Source of the DNA: JAATFS01 sp037145635
Lineage (GTDB): Bacteria; Pseudomonadota; Gammaproteobacteria; Xanthomonadales; Xanthomonadaceae
Length of the DNA: 64,000 bases
Assembly: GCA_037145635.1 (NCBI GenBank)
Contig: JBBCXB010000004.1
Location: 1 to 64,000, forward strand
Direction of reading: 5' to 3'
Shown: in pieces, positions 56,626 through 64,000 of the stretch
How positions within the stretch are numbered: position 1 is the first letter of the stretch
Layout: each line of letters starts with the position of its first letter
Program-made: the position numbers and the translations under genes
Notes under the pieces: generated by a model
What the model was told of the DNA's origin: nothing
Seen by the model: only the letters and a program-made list of their open reading frames with translations
Databases searched by the model: none

Positions 56626-59600
56626 ATGCTCGCGCGTTTCTTCATCCGCCGCCCGATCTTCGCCTGGGTGCTGGCGATCTGCATCATGGGCATGGGGGCG
56701 ATCGCGGTGTTCACGCTGCCGGTCGAGCAGTACCCCGACATCGCGCCGCCGTCGGTCACCGTCACCGCCAACTACAACGGCGCCTCGGCGCAGACGGTGG
56801 AGGACAGCGTCACCCAGGTGATCGAGCAGCAGATCAAGGGCATCGACCACCTGCTGTACTTCTCCTCGACCAGCTCCTCGTCGGGGCAGTCGCGCATCAG
56901 CATCACCTTCGACCAGAGCGCCAATCCCGACATCGCCCAGGTGCAGGTGCAGAACAGCGTCAACCAGGCGCTCAGCCGGCTGCCGCAGGAGGTGCAGCAG
57001 CAGGGCGTGACCGTGGCCAAGTCGCAGGGCGACAGCCTGATGGTGGTGGCGCTGTACGACACCCGCGACCGGCTCAGCACCGTCGACGTGTCCGACTACC
57101 TGGTCAGCAACCTGCAGGACCCGGTGAGCCGCATCAACGGCGTCGGCGAGATCAACGTGTTCGGCGCGCAGTACGCGATGCGGGTGTGGCTGGACCCGCA
57201 CAAGCTCAACGCCTTCGGGCTGATGCCCGGCGACGTGCGCAGCGCGATCGAGGACCAGAACACCCAGGTCACCGCCGGCGAGCTCGGCGCGCTGCCCACC
57301 GGCGCGGACCAGGCGCTCAACGCCACGGTGACCGCGCAGTCGCGGCTGCAGACCCCCGAGCAGTTCCGCGACATCATCCTCAGCACGCTGCCGGACGGCT
57401 CCAGCGTGCGCCTGGGCGACGTGGCGCGGGTGGAGATCGGCGCCGAGAACTACCAGACCAGCTCCTGGCTCAACGGCCACCCGGCCGCCGGCTTCTCGAT
57501 CACCCTGTCCTCCGGCGCCAACGCGCTGGAGACGTCCGACGCGGTGCGCGCGGAGATCGAGCGCCTGAAGCCGACGTTCCCGGCGGGCATCGAGGTGGCC
57601 TACCCGCGCGACGGCACGCCGTTCGTGCGGGTGTCGATCGAGGGCGTGGTGCACACCCTGGCCGAGGCGATCGTGCTGGTGGTAGTGGTGATGTTCCTGT
57701 TCCTGCAGAACGGGCGCGCCACGCTGATCCCGGCGATCACGGTGCCGGTGGTGCTGCTGGGCACCTTCGGCATCCTCGCCGCCGCCGGCTTCACCATCAA
57801 CACGCTGACGCTGTTCGCGATGGTGCTGGCGATCGGCCTGCTGGTGGACGACGCCATCGTGGTGGTGGAGAACGTCGAGCGCATCATGCACGAGGAGCAC
57901 CTGCCGCCGCGCGAGGCCACCGAGCGCTCGATGGACGAGATCACCGGGGCGCTGATCGGCATCACCGTGGTACTCGGCGCGGTGTTCCTGCCGATGGCGT
58001 TCTTCGGTGGCTCCACCGGGATCATTTACCGCCAGTTCTCGATCACCATCGCCTCGGCGATGGCGCTGTCGGCGCTGGTCGCGCTGACCCTGACCCCGGC
58101 GCTGTGCGCCACGCTGCTCAAGCCGGTGGAGAAGGAGCGCGCGCCGGGGCGGTTCTTCCGCTGGTTCAACCGCGGCGTGGAGCGCGGCCAGCACGCCTAC
58201 CAGCGCCGCTTGGGCGGGGTGCTGGTGCAGCCGCGGCGCTGGATGGCGCTGTACGCAGTGGTCGCGCTGGCGATGGTGGCGCTGTACGCGCGCATGCCGA
58301 CCGGCTTCCTGCCGGTGGAGGACCAGGGCCAGGTGCAGATCCAGTTCACCACCCCGGAGGGCACGCCGCTGGCGCGCACCGAGGCGCTGGGACGGCGCAT
58401 CACCGAGTACTTCATGAAGGAGGAGAAGGACAACCTCGCGGCGATCTTCATGGTGGTGGGGCGCAACAACGCCGGCGTCGGGCAGAACGCCGGGCAGGCG
58501 TTCATGGCGCTCAAGCCCTGGGGCGAGCGCAACCGCGACAACACCGCCCAGGCCATCATCGACCGCGCCAACGCCTACTTCCGCAAGGTCGGCGATGCCC
58601 GCATCAGCGTGCTGTCGCCGCCGGCGGTGCGCGGCCTCGGCCAGTCCAGCGGCTTCGAGCTGTGGATCCGCGACAGCGACGGCGCCGGGCGCGCGGCGCT
58701 GGTGCAGGCCCAGCAGCAGGTGCTGGCCAAGGCCAGCGACGACCCGCAGCTGTCGGCGGTGCGGCTCAACGGCCTCGGCGACAAGGCCCAGCTGCAGGTG
58801 GACATCGACCAGGCCCAGGCCAACGCGCTCGGCCTGGCGCAGTCCGACATCAACGCCACCCTGTCCACCGCCTGGGGCGGCAGCTACGTCAACGACTTCA
58901 TCGACCGCGGCCGGGTCAAGCGGGTCTACGTGCAGGGCGATGCACCCTACCGCTCGCTGCCGGAGGACATCGGCCAGTGGTACGTGCGCGGTGGCAGCGG
59001 CCAGATGGCGCCGTTCTCCAGCTTCGCCACCACCCACTGGACGCGCGGGCCGCAGCTGCAGCAGCGCTTCAACGGGCTGGCGGCGATGCAGCTCCAGGGC
59101 AGCGCCGGCGCCGGCGGCAGTTCCGGCGAGGCGATGCAGCGGATGCAGGCGCTGGTGGCCGAGCACGAAGGCTTCGACTTGCAGTGGAGCGGGCTGTCGT
59201 ACCAGGAGCAGCTGTCCAGCAACCAGACCCTGTGGCTGTACACCGCCTCGGTGATGTTCATCTTCCTGTGCCTGGCGGCGCTGTACGAGAGCTGGTCGAT
59301 CCCGGTCGCGGTGCTGCTGGTGATCCCGCTGGGCGTGCTCGGCACCGTGGCGGCCACCACGCTGGCCGGCTTCGTCAACGACATCTACTTCCAGGTCGGC
59401 CTGCTGACCACGATCGGCCTGTCGGCCAAGAACGCGATCCTGATCGTGGAGTTCGCCGAGGCCGAGGAAAAGGCCGGGCGGCCGCTGGCGGAGGCGGCGC
59501 TGGAGGGCGCGCGGCTGCGGCTGCGGCCGATCGTGATGACCTCGCTGGCGTTCGTGGCCGGCGTGCTGCCGCTGGCGCTGTCCACCGGCGCCGGTGCGGC

Positions 59601-59751
59601 CAGCCGCCGCGAGATCGGCATCAGCGTGATCGGCGGCATGCTCTCGGGCACGCTGCTGGCGATCTTCCTGGTGCCGCTGTTCTTCGTGCTGGTGCGCCGG
59701 CTGCTGCACGGCCGCCAGGCCACCGCCGCGGCGCCGGCGCCGGTTCCCTGA
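56626..59751 (+). CDS. RND multidrug efflux permease (AcrB type)
   Basis: A 1041-residue inner-membrane proton/drug antiporter of HAE1 type. It starts MLARFFIRRPIFAWVLAI and has VEQYPDIAPPSVTV, the paired Asp of TM4 in GLLVDDAIVVVENVERI, and the second-half Lys region GLSAKNAILIVEFAEA. Twelve helices and two large periplasmic loops are in the normal places. It forms a pump with the adaptor upstream. The outer-membrane partner must be encoded elsewhere. Confidence 0.96.
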   Translation: MLARFFIRRPIFAWVLAICIMGMGAIAVFTLPVEQYPDIAPPSVTVTANYNGASAQTVEDSVTQVIEQQIKGIDHLLYFSSTSSSSGQSRISITFDQSANPDIAQVQVQNSVNQALSRLPQEVQQQGVTVAKSQGDSLMVVALYDTRDRLSTVDVSDYLVSNLQDPVSRINGVGEINVFGAQYAMRVWLDPHKLNAFGLMPGDVRSAIEDQNTQVTAGELGALPTGADQALNATVTAQSRLQTPEQFRDIILSTLPDGSSVRLGDVARVEIGAENYQTSSWLNGHPAAGFSITLSSGANALETSDAVRAEIERLKPTFPAGIEVAYPRDGTPFVRVSIEGVVHTLAEAIVLVVVVMFLFLQNGRATLIPAITVPVVLLGTFGILAAAGFTINTLTLFAMVLAIGLLVDDAIVVVENVERIMHEEHLPPREATERSMDEITGALIGITVVLGAVFLPMAFFGGSTGIIYRQFSITIASAMALSALVALTLTPALCATLLKPVEKERAPGRFFRWFNRGVERGQHAYQRRLGGVLVQPRRWMALYAVVALAMVALYARMPTGFLPVEDQGQVQIQFTTPEGTPLARTEALGRRITEYFMKEEKDNLAAIFMVVGRNNAGVGQNAGQAFMALKPWGERNRDNTAQAIIDRANAYFRKVGDARISVLSPPAVRGLGQSSGFELWIRDSDGAGRAALVQAQQQVLAKASDDPQLSAVRLNGLGDKAQLQVDIDQAQANALGLAQSDINATLSTAWGGSYVNDFIDRGRVKRVYVQGDAPYRSLPEDIGQWYVRGGSGQMAPFSSFATTHWTRGPQLQQRFNGLAAMQLQGSAGAGGSSGEAMQRMQALVAEHEGFDLQWSGLSYQEQLSSNQTLWLYTASVMFIFLCLAALYESWSIPVAVLLVIPLGVLGTVAATTLAGFVNDIYFQVGLLTTIGLSAKNAILIVEFAEAEEKAGRPLAEAALEGARLRLRPIVMTSLAFVAGVLPLALSTGAGAASRREIGISVIGGMLSGTLLAIFLVPLFFVLVRRLLHGRQATAAAPAPVP

Positions 59752-59887
59752 ACGGCACGAAGGACGACACGCCGGGCGGCGCCCCTGGGCGCCGTCCGGG
59801 GCCCGGACGGGCGGCGCGGGACGCCGGTGCGGTGCGCTGGCGGACGGTGCGGCGCCGGGCCACGCCGGCCGTGGCCGCGGGCCGCGA

Positions 59888-59893
59888 TAGAAT
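59888..59893 (+). promoter_or_regulatory. -10 box upstream of apt
   Basis: TAGAAT lies 27 bp before the apt ATG, giving a predicted leader of about 20 nt. A -35 box is not obvious. It makes apt independent of the RND genes upstream. Confidence 0.5.
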
Positions 59894-59920
59894 GGGCATC
59901 CTGTCTCCCACCCGATCCCG

Positions 59921-60478
59921 ATGAACGACTCCTCGTGCTGCGGCTCGCCCAGCGATGCGCCCCCCCACTGGTCCGGACGCATCCGCGACGTGGCGGACTT
60001 TCCCAAGCCCGGCATCCTGTTCAAGGACATCACGCCGCTGCTGTCCGACGGACCGGACTTCGCCAGCGCGGTGGACGAACTCGCCCAGCCATGGCGCACC
60101 ACGCCGCTGGACGCGGTGCTGGGCATCGAGTCGCGCGGCTTCATCCTGGGCGCCGCACTGGCGCGCGAGCTGCGCACCGGCTTCGTGCCGATCCGCAAGC
60201 CGGGCAAGCTGCCGGGCCGCACCGTGGCGCAGGAGTACGCGCTGGAGTACGGCAGCGACCGCCTCGAGATGCACGCCGATGCCCTGCCCGAGGGCGCGCG
60301 GGTGCTGATCGTCGACGACGTGCTCGCCACCGGCGGCACCCTGCGCGCGGCGCTGCTGCTGGCGCGCCAGCTCAAGCTGGAGATCGTCGGCGCCGCGGTG
60401 ATGGTCGAGCTCGAGGCGCTGCAGGGCCGCGCGCGCTGGAGCGACGACGTGCCGCTGCTGGCGACGCTGAGCTACTGA
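59921..60478 (+). CDS. apt: Adenine phosphoribosyltransferase
   Basis: A 185-residue purine-salvage enzyme converting adenine and PRPP to AMP. It has IRDVADFPKPGILFKDITPLL, GIESRGFILGAALA, RKPGKLPG and the PRPP-binding loop VLIVDDVLATGGT. Residues 1-17 are an extra Ser/Cys-rich extension (SSCCGSPS) before the usual start of homology; whether it is translated is unsure. Confidence 0.96.
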   Translation: MNDSSCCGSPSDAPPHWSGRIRDVADFPKPGILFKDITPLLSDGPDFASAVDELAQPWRTTPLDAVLGIESRGFILGAALARELRTGFVPIRKPGKLPGRTVAQEYALEYGSDRLEMHADALPEGARVLIVDDVLATGGTLRAALLLARQLKLEIVGAAVMVELEALQGRARWSDDVPLLATLSY

Positions 60479-60509
60479 CCGCGGCCGCCGCCTGTGCGTC
60501 GGTCGCGGC

Positions 60510-61886
60510 CTACAGGGGGCTGACGCGGAACCGGCGGCCCTTGATCTTGCCAGCCTGCAGCCGCGACAGCGCCTTGCCGACCTGGGCGCTGGCCACCGCC
60601 ACGTACGAGCGGGTCGGGTGGATCGCGATCTTGCCGATCGCCGCGGCCGAGAGCCCGGCCTCGCCGGTCAGCGCGCCGAGGATGTCGCCCGGCCGCAGCT
60701 TGTCGGTCTTGCCGCCGTCGATGCGCAGCGTGGTCATCGCCGCCTGCGGCAGCTGCGCCGGGCGCGCGGTGGCCAGCGGCGCACGCGACCAGTTCAGCGG
60801 GGCACCGCGTTCGGCCTCCAGCGCCTGCGCGCGGGCCACCTCGCGCGGGGCCACCAGGCTCAGCGCCAGCCCGTGCTTGCCGGCCCGCGCGGTGCGGCCG
60901 ATGCGGTGGCGGTAGGTCTCGGTGTCGGTCGGCAGCTCGTAGTTCACCACCGCGGTCAGGTCCTCCACGTCCAGGCCGCGTGCGGCCACGTCGCTGGCCA
61001 CGAGCACATTGCAGCTGTGGTTGACGAAGCGCAGCAGCACCTCGTCGCGGTCGCGCTGCTCCATGTCGCCGTGCAGCGCCAGTGCCGAGAAGCCGAACTG
61101 CTGCAGCGAATGGGCGACCTCGTCGACCTCCTTGCGGGTGTTGCAGAACACCACGCTGGACTCGGGATTGAAGCGCAGCAACAGCCCGGCCACCGCCTTC
61201 TGCCGGTAGACGGGATCGACCTCGAAGAACTGCTGGTCGATCTGCGGCGCGCTATCGGCGCCCTCCACCGTGATCTCGACCGGCGTCTTCAGCAGCTCGC
61301 GCGCCAGCGCACGGATGCTGTCGGGGAAGGTGGCCGAGAACAGCAGGCTCTGGCGGTGGCGGTCGCAGCGGCCGGCGATCTCGCGGATCGGTTCCTCGAA
61401 GCCCATGTCGAGCATACGGTCTGCCTCGTCGAGCACCAGGGTGCGCACGCCGCCCAGGTGCAGCACGCGCTTGCGCGCCAGCTCCTGGATGCGGCCGGGC
61501 GTGCCCACCACCACCTGCGGGTCGTGCGCTTCCAGCGAGGCCAGCTGCGGACCCAGCGGCATGCCGCCGGTCAGCACCACCAGCTTCATGTTGGGGATGC
61601 CGGTGGCCAGCCGGCGCACCTGCTTGCCCACCTGGTCGGCCAGCTCGCGGGTCGGGCACAGCACCAGCGCCTGCGCGCGCGAGGTGCCCGGATCCAGCTT
61701 CTGCAGCAGCCCCAGGCCGAAGGCGGCGGTCTTGCCGCTGCCGGTCGGGGCCTGGGCGATGACGTCCAGCCCCTGCAGGATCGGCGGCAGGCTCTGCGCC
61801 TGGACCGGGGTGAGGGTGGTGTAGCCAAGGGCATCGATGCCGGGCAGCAGCGACGGGGACAGGGGCAGGGTGGCGAATTCGGTCAT
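60510..61886 (-). CDS. dbpA: ATP-dependent RNA helicase DbpA
   Basis: A 458-residue DEAD-box helicase in 50S ribosome assembly. It has the Q motif, Walker A APTGSGKTAA, DEAD in LVLDEADRMLDMGF, SAT in LLFSATFPDS and motif VI HRIGRTARAGK. The C-terminal RNA-recognition domain (about 380-458, MTTLRIDGGKTDKLRPGDIL) is the one that recognises hairpin 92 of 23S rRNA. TACAAT (complement of 61892-61897) lies only 5 nt before the ATG, which suggests a leaderless mRNA. Confidence 0.95.
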   Translation of the reverse strand: MTEFATLPLSPSLLPGIDALGYTTLTPVQAQSLPPILQGLDVIAQAPTGSGKTAAFGLGLLQKLDPGTSRAQALVLCPTRELADQVGKQVRRLATGIPNMKLVVLTGGMPLGPQLASLEAHDPQVVVGTPGRIQELARKRVLHLGGVRTLVLDEADRMLDMGFEEPIREIAGRCDRHRQSLLFSATFPDSIRALARELLKTPVEITVEGADSAPQIDQQFFEVDPVYRQKAVAGLLLRFNPESSVVFCNTRKEVDEVAHSLQQFGFSALALHGDMEQRDRDEVLLRFVNHSCNVLVASDVAARGLDVEDLTAVVNYELPTDTETYRHRIGRTARAGKHGLALSLVAPREVARAQALEAERGAPLNWSRAPLATARPAQLPQAAMTTLRIDGGKTDKLRPGDILGALTGEAGLSAAAIGKIAIHPTRSYVAVASAQVGKALSRLQAGKIKGRRFRVSPL

Positions 61887-61898
61887 GCGGCATTGTAA

Positions 61899-62006
61899 GG
61901 GAGCGGGGAATGGGGAATCGGGAATGGGGAATGGTCAGAGCGGTGCGGCGGCCGTTGGCCGCCTCCGCTGCGATTCCCCATTCCCGATTCCCCATTCCCC
62001 GCTCCC
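61899..62006. repeat. 108-bp palindrome between dbpA and uup
   Basis: The arms 61899-61932 and 61973-62006 are perfect 34-bp reverse complements made of GGGAATG/GGGAATC heptads. The 40-bp loop contains a further perfect 7-bp hairpin (GGCGGCC-GTT-GGCCGCC). It fills the space between two outward-facing genes, so the -35 regions of both fall inside the arms. Confidence 0.9.
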
Positions 62007-62007
62007 G

Positions 62008-62013
62008 TACAAT
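62008..62013 (+). promoter_or_regulatory. -10 box for a leaderless uup transcript
   Basis: TACAAT ends 6 nt before the uup ATG at 62020, so transcription would start on or next to the A of the start codon. No Shine-Dalgarno sequence is present. The mirror arrangement is seen at dbpA. Confidence 0.6.
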
Positions 62014-62019
62014 ATCGCC

Positions 62020-63900
62020 ATGCCTCTTATCACCCTGCAGAACGTCGACTACAGCGTCGGCGGCCCGTTGTTGCTGGAAAAGACCGAACTGACGATCGAG
62101 CCGGGCGAGCGCATCGCCCTGATCGGCCGCAACGGCGCCGGCAAGTCCACCTTGATGAAACTGATCGCCGGCGAGCTCAAGCCCGACGACGGCGAAGTGC
62201 GCGTGCAGCAGGGCGTGCGCATCGCCCGGCTGGAGCAGGAGGTGCCGCATGGCGCCGCCGGCAGCGTGTTCGACGTGGTCGCCGACGGCCTGGGCGAGCT
62301 GGGCCACTGGCTGGCCGAGTTCCATCGCCTCAGCCACGCCGCCGAGTTCGACGGCGACGCGCTGGGCCACATCCAGTCCAAGATCGACGGCGCCAACGGC
62401 TGGGCGCTGGACCAGCGCGTCGGCGAGACCTTGACCCGCCTCGACCTGGACGGGGAGGCGGAGTTCGCGCGCCTGTCCGGCGGCATGAAGCGCCGCGTGC
62501 TGCTGGCGCGCGCGCTGGTGTCCTCGCCCGACCTGCTGCTGCTGGACGAGCCCACCAACCACCTGGACATCGAGGCGATCGACTGGCTGGAAATGTTCCT
62601 CAAGGGCTGGAACGGCAGCGTGGTGTTCGTCACCCACGATCGCCGCTTCCTGCGCGCGCTGGCCACCCGCATCGTCGAGATCGACCGCGGCCAGGTCACC
62701 AGCTGGCCGGGCGACTGGGCCAACTACGAACGCCGCCGCGAGGAACGCCTCAACGCGCAGGCGCAGGAGAACGCCCGCTTCGACAAGCTGCTGGCGCAGG
62801 AGGAGGTGTGGATCCGCCAGGGCATCAAGGCCCGGCGTACCCGCGACGAGGGCCGCGTGCGCCGGCTGGAGTCGATGCGCAACGAGCGCGGCCAGCGCCG
62901 CGAGCTGAGCGGCAACGTGCGCATGGAGGTGTCGCAGGGCGATGCCTCCGGCAAGAAGGTCATCGAGGCCAAGGACGTGGGTTTCGCGTTCGGTGCGCGC
63001 ACGATGGTGCAGGACTTCTCCACCACCATCCTGCGCGGCGACCGCATCGGCCTGATCGGTCCCAACGGCAGCGGCAAGACCACGCTGCTGAAGCTGCTGC
63101 TGGGCGAGCTGACCCCCGACCACGGCGAGATCCGCACCGGCACCAACCTGCAGATCGCCTATTTCGACCAGTACCGCGCCACCCTGCGCGAGGACTGGAC
63201 CGCGATCGAGAACGTGGCCGAGGGCCGCGACTTCATCGAGATCAACGGCAAGCGCAAGCACGTGCACGGCTACCTGCAGGAATTCCTGTTCACGCCCGAG
63301 CGCGCGCGCGCGCCGATCACCCGCCTGTCCGGCGGCGAGCGCAACCGCCTGCTGCTGGCGCGGCTGTTCGCGCAGCCGTCCAACCTGCTGGTGATGGACG
63401 AACCCACCAACGACCTCGACGTGGAGACGCTGGAGCTGCTGGAGGAACTGCTCGGCGAGTACACCGGCACGCTGTTGCTGGTCAGCCACGACCGCGACTT
63501 CCTCGACAACGTGGTCACCTCCACGCTGGTGATGGAGGGCGAGGGCCGGGTGGGCGACTACGTCGGCGGCTACACCGACTGGCTGCGCCAGCGTCCGGCC
63601 CCGACCACCAGCGCCGCGGCGGTGGCCAAGGCCTCGGCCACCGCGGCGCCGGCCGCCGCGGCGAGCGTGGAGGTCGCGCCCAAGCGCAAGCTCAGCTACA
63701 AGGACGCGCGCGAGCTGGAGCAGCTGCCGGCGCGGATCGAGACGCTGGAGCAGCAGGTGGCCGCGCTCACCGAGGCGATGAACGATCCGGCCTTCTACCA
63801 GCGCGACAGCGCCGCGATGGCGGCCCACACCCAGGCCCTGGGCGAGGCCCAAAGCCAGCTCGACGCCGCCTATGCACGCTGGTCGGAGCTGGATGTCTGA
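62020..63900 (+). CDS. uup: ABC-F ATPase Uup
   Basis: A 626-residue soluble ABC-F protein with two ATPase domains. Walker A motifs are GRNGAGKST (about 36) and GPNGSGKTT (about 347). Signatures are LSGGMKRR and LSGGERNR, with Walker B LLLDEPTNHLD and LVMDEPTNDLD. The P-site tRNA interaction linker lies between them (about 230-310). A C-terminal Ala-rich spacer and coiled coil (560-626) form the Uup-type nucleic-acid-binding tail. It acts on ribosomes or DNA structures, not in transport. Confidence 0.93.
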   Translation: MPLITLQNVDYSVGGPLLLEKTELTIEPGERIALIGRNGAGKSTLMKLIAGELKPDDGEVRVQQGVRIARLEQEVPHGAAGSVFDVVADGLGELGHWLAEFHRLSHAAEFDGDALGHIQSKIDGANGWALDQRVGETLTRLDLDGEAEFARLSGGMKRRVLLARALVSSPDLLLLDEPTNHLDIEAIDWLEMFLKGWNGSVVFVTHDRRFLRALATRIVEIDRGQVTSWPGDWANYERRREERLNAQAQENARFDKLLAQEEVWIRQGIKARRTRDEGRVRRLESMRNERGQRRELSGNVRMEVSQGDASGKKVIEAKDVGFAFGARTMVQDFSTTILRGDRIGLIGPNGSGKTTLLKLLLGELTPDHGEIRTGTNLQIAYFDQYRATLREDWTAIENVAEGRDFIEINGKRKHVHGYLQEFLFTPERARAPITRLSGGERNRLLLARLFAQPSNLLVMDEPTNDLDVETLELLEELLGEYTGTLLLVSHDRDFLDNVVTSTLVMEGEGRVGDYVGGYTDWLRQRPAPTTSAAAVAKASATAAPAAAASVEVAPKRKLSYKDARELEQLPARIETLEQQVAALTEAMNDPAFYQRDSAAMAAHTQALGEAQSQLDAAYARWSELDV

Positions 63901-63901
63901 G

Positions 63902-63928
63902 GGGGGAATGGGGAGTGCGGAATCGGGA
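63902..63928 (+). repeat. GGGAATG-type heptad run after uup
   Basis: GGGGAATGGGGAGTGCGGAA and following bases repeat the heptads of the 61899-62006 palindrome just after the uup stop. The remaining bases to 64000 show no gene, and no terminator is evident. Confidence 0.6.
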
Positions 63929-64000
63929 AGGGCTAAAGCCGGGTCCCGGGCGATCCGGTTGCCGGGTCAAGGAACGAGCCGATAGGAGCGAATCGTTCCA

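Noticed and set aside
55684..60375. Open minus-strand frame of over 1500 codons opposite the RND genes
   Set aside because: It mirrors the adaptor, permease and apt genes, has repetitive His/Arg/Gln composition and no start signals.

Overview
The window is high-GC (around 70% by eye) chromosomal DNA of a gammaproteobacterium, most likely of the Xanthomonadaceae/Lysobacteraceae (Lysobacter, Luteimonas or Xanthomonas type). The reasons are the Xanthomonas/Caulobacter-type TonB-dependent receptor, a 689-residue FimX-like protein with degenerate REC-PAS-GGDEF-EAL domains, a MutL carrying an endonuclease motif, and many intergenic palindromic repeats. The genus is an inference. The genes are mostly housekeeping, with one catabolic locus and a few accessory patches.

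Layout. 1-911 is a gene-free, repeat-rich stretch. 912-5924 holds a DUF3301 gene and the Lhr helicase. 5985-17836 is an alginate-utilisation locus. A GntR/FCD regulator and a TonB-dependent receptor lie on the minus strand. They are divergent from a plus-strand operon of PL6 alginate lyase, PL17 oligoalginate lyase, MFS transporter and SDR (DEH reductase), whose genes overlap by ATGA at all three junctions. A secreted SGNH hydrolase follows. The divergent control region carries two operator-like palindromes whose centres are 105 bp apart. In this model PL6 cuts the polymer, the receptor imports oligomers, PL17 makes monomers, the MFS protein imports them and the SDR reduces DEH to KDG. KDG kinase and aldolase are not in the window.

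17868-25700 holds a DNA glycosylase, a chemoreceptor-CheW pair behind a clear FliA promoter, three small or unknown genes, a GAF/EAL phosphodiesterase, tRNA-Ala(CGC), and a Tat-exported pectate-lyase-fold protein of clearly lower GC that looks acquired. 25795-41464 holds rnd, a lipoprotein with an FGE-sulfatase-like domain, an M48 protease, virJ, xseA, queG, and the run nnr-tsaE-amiC-mutL-DUF1684-TraB. 41518-49983 holds phaR/phaB, gluQ, htpX, fimX, an HI0933 flavoprotein, yaeQ and a pseudouridine synthase.

49984-51560 is a second gene-free, repeat-rich stretch with the same two palindromic element families as the left end, in the same order. cspA follows, then GST, an esterase-like lipoprotein, selO, an RND adaptor/permease pair without its outer-membrane channel, apt, dbpA and uup. 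dbpA and uup diverge around a near-perfect 108-bp palindrome, and both appear to have leaderless starts. No CRISPR array, insertion sequence, integrase or prophage gene was seen.
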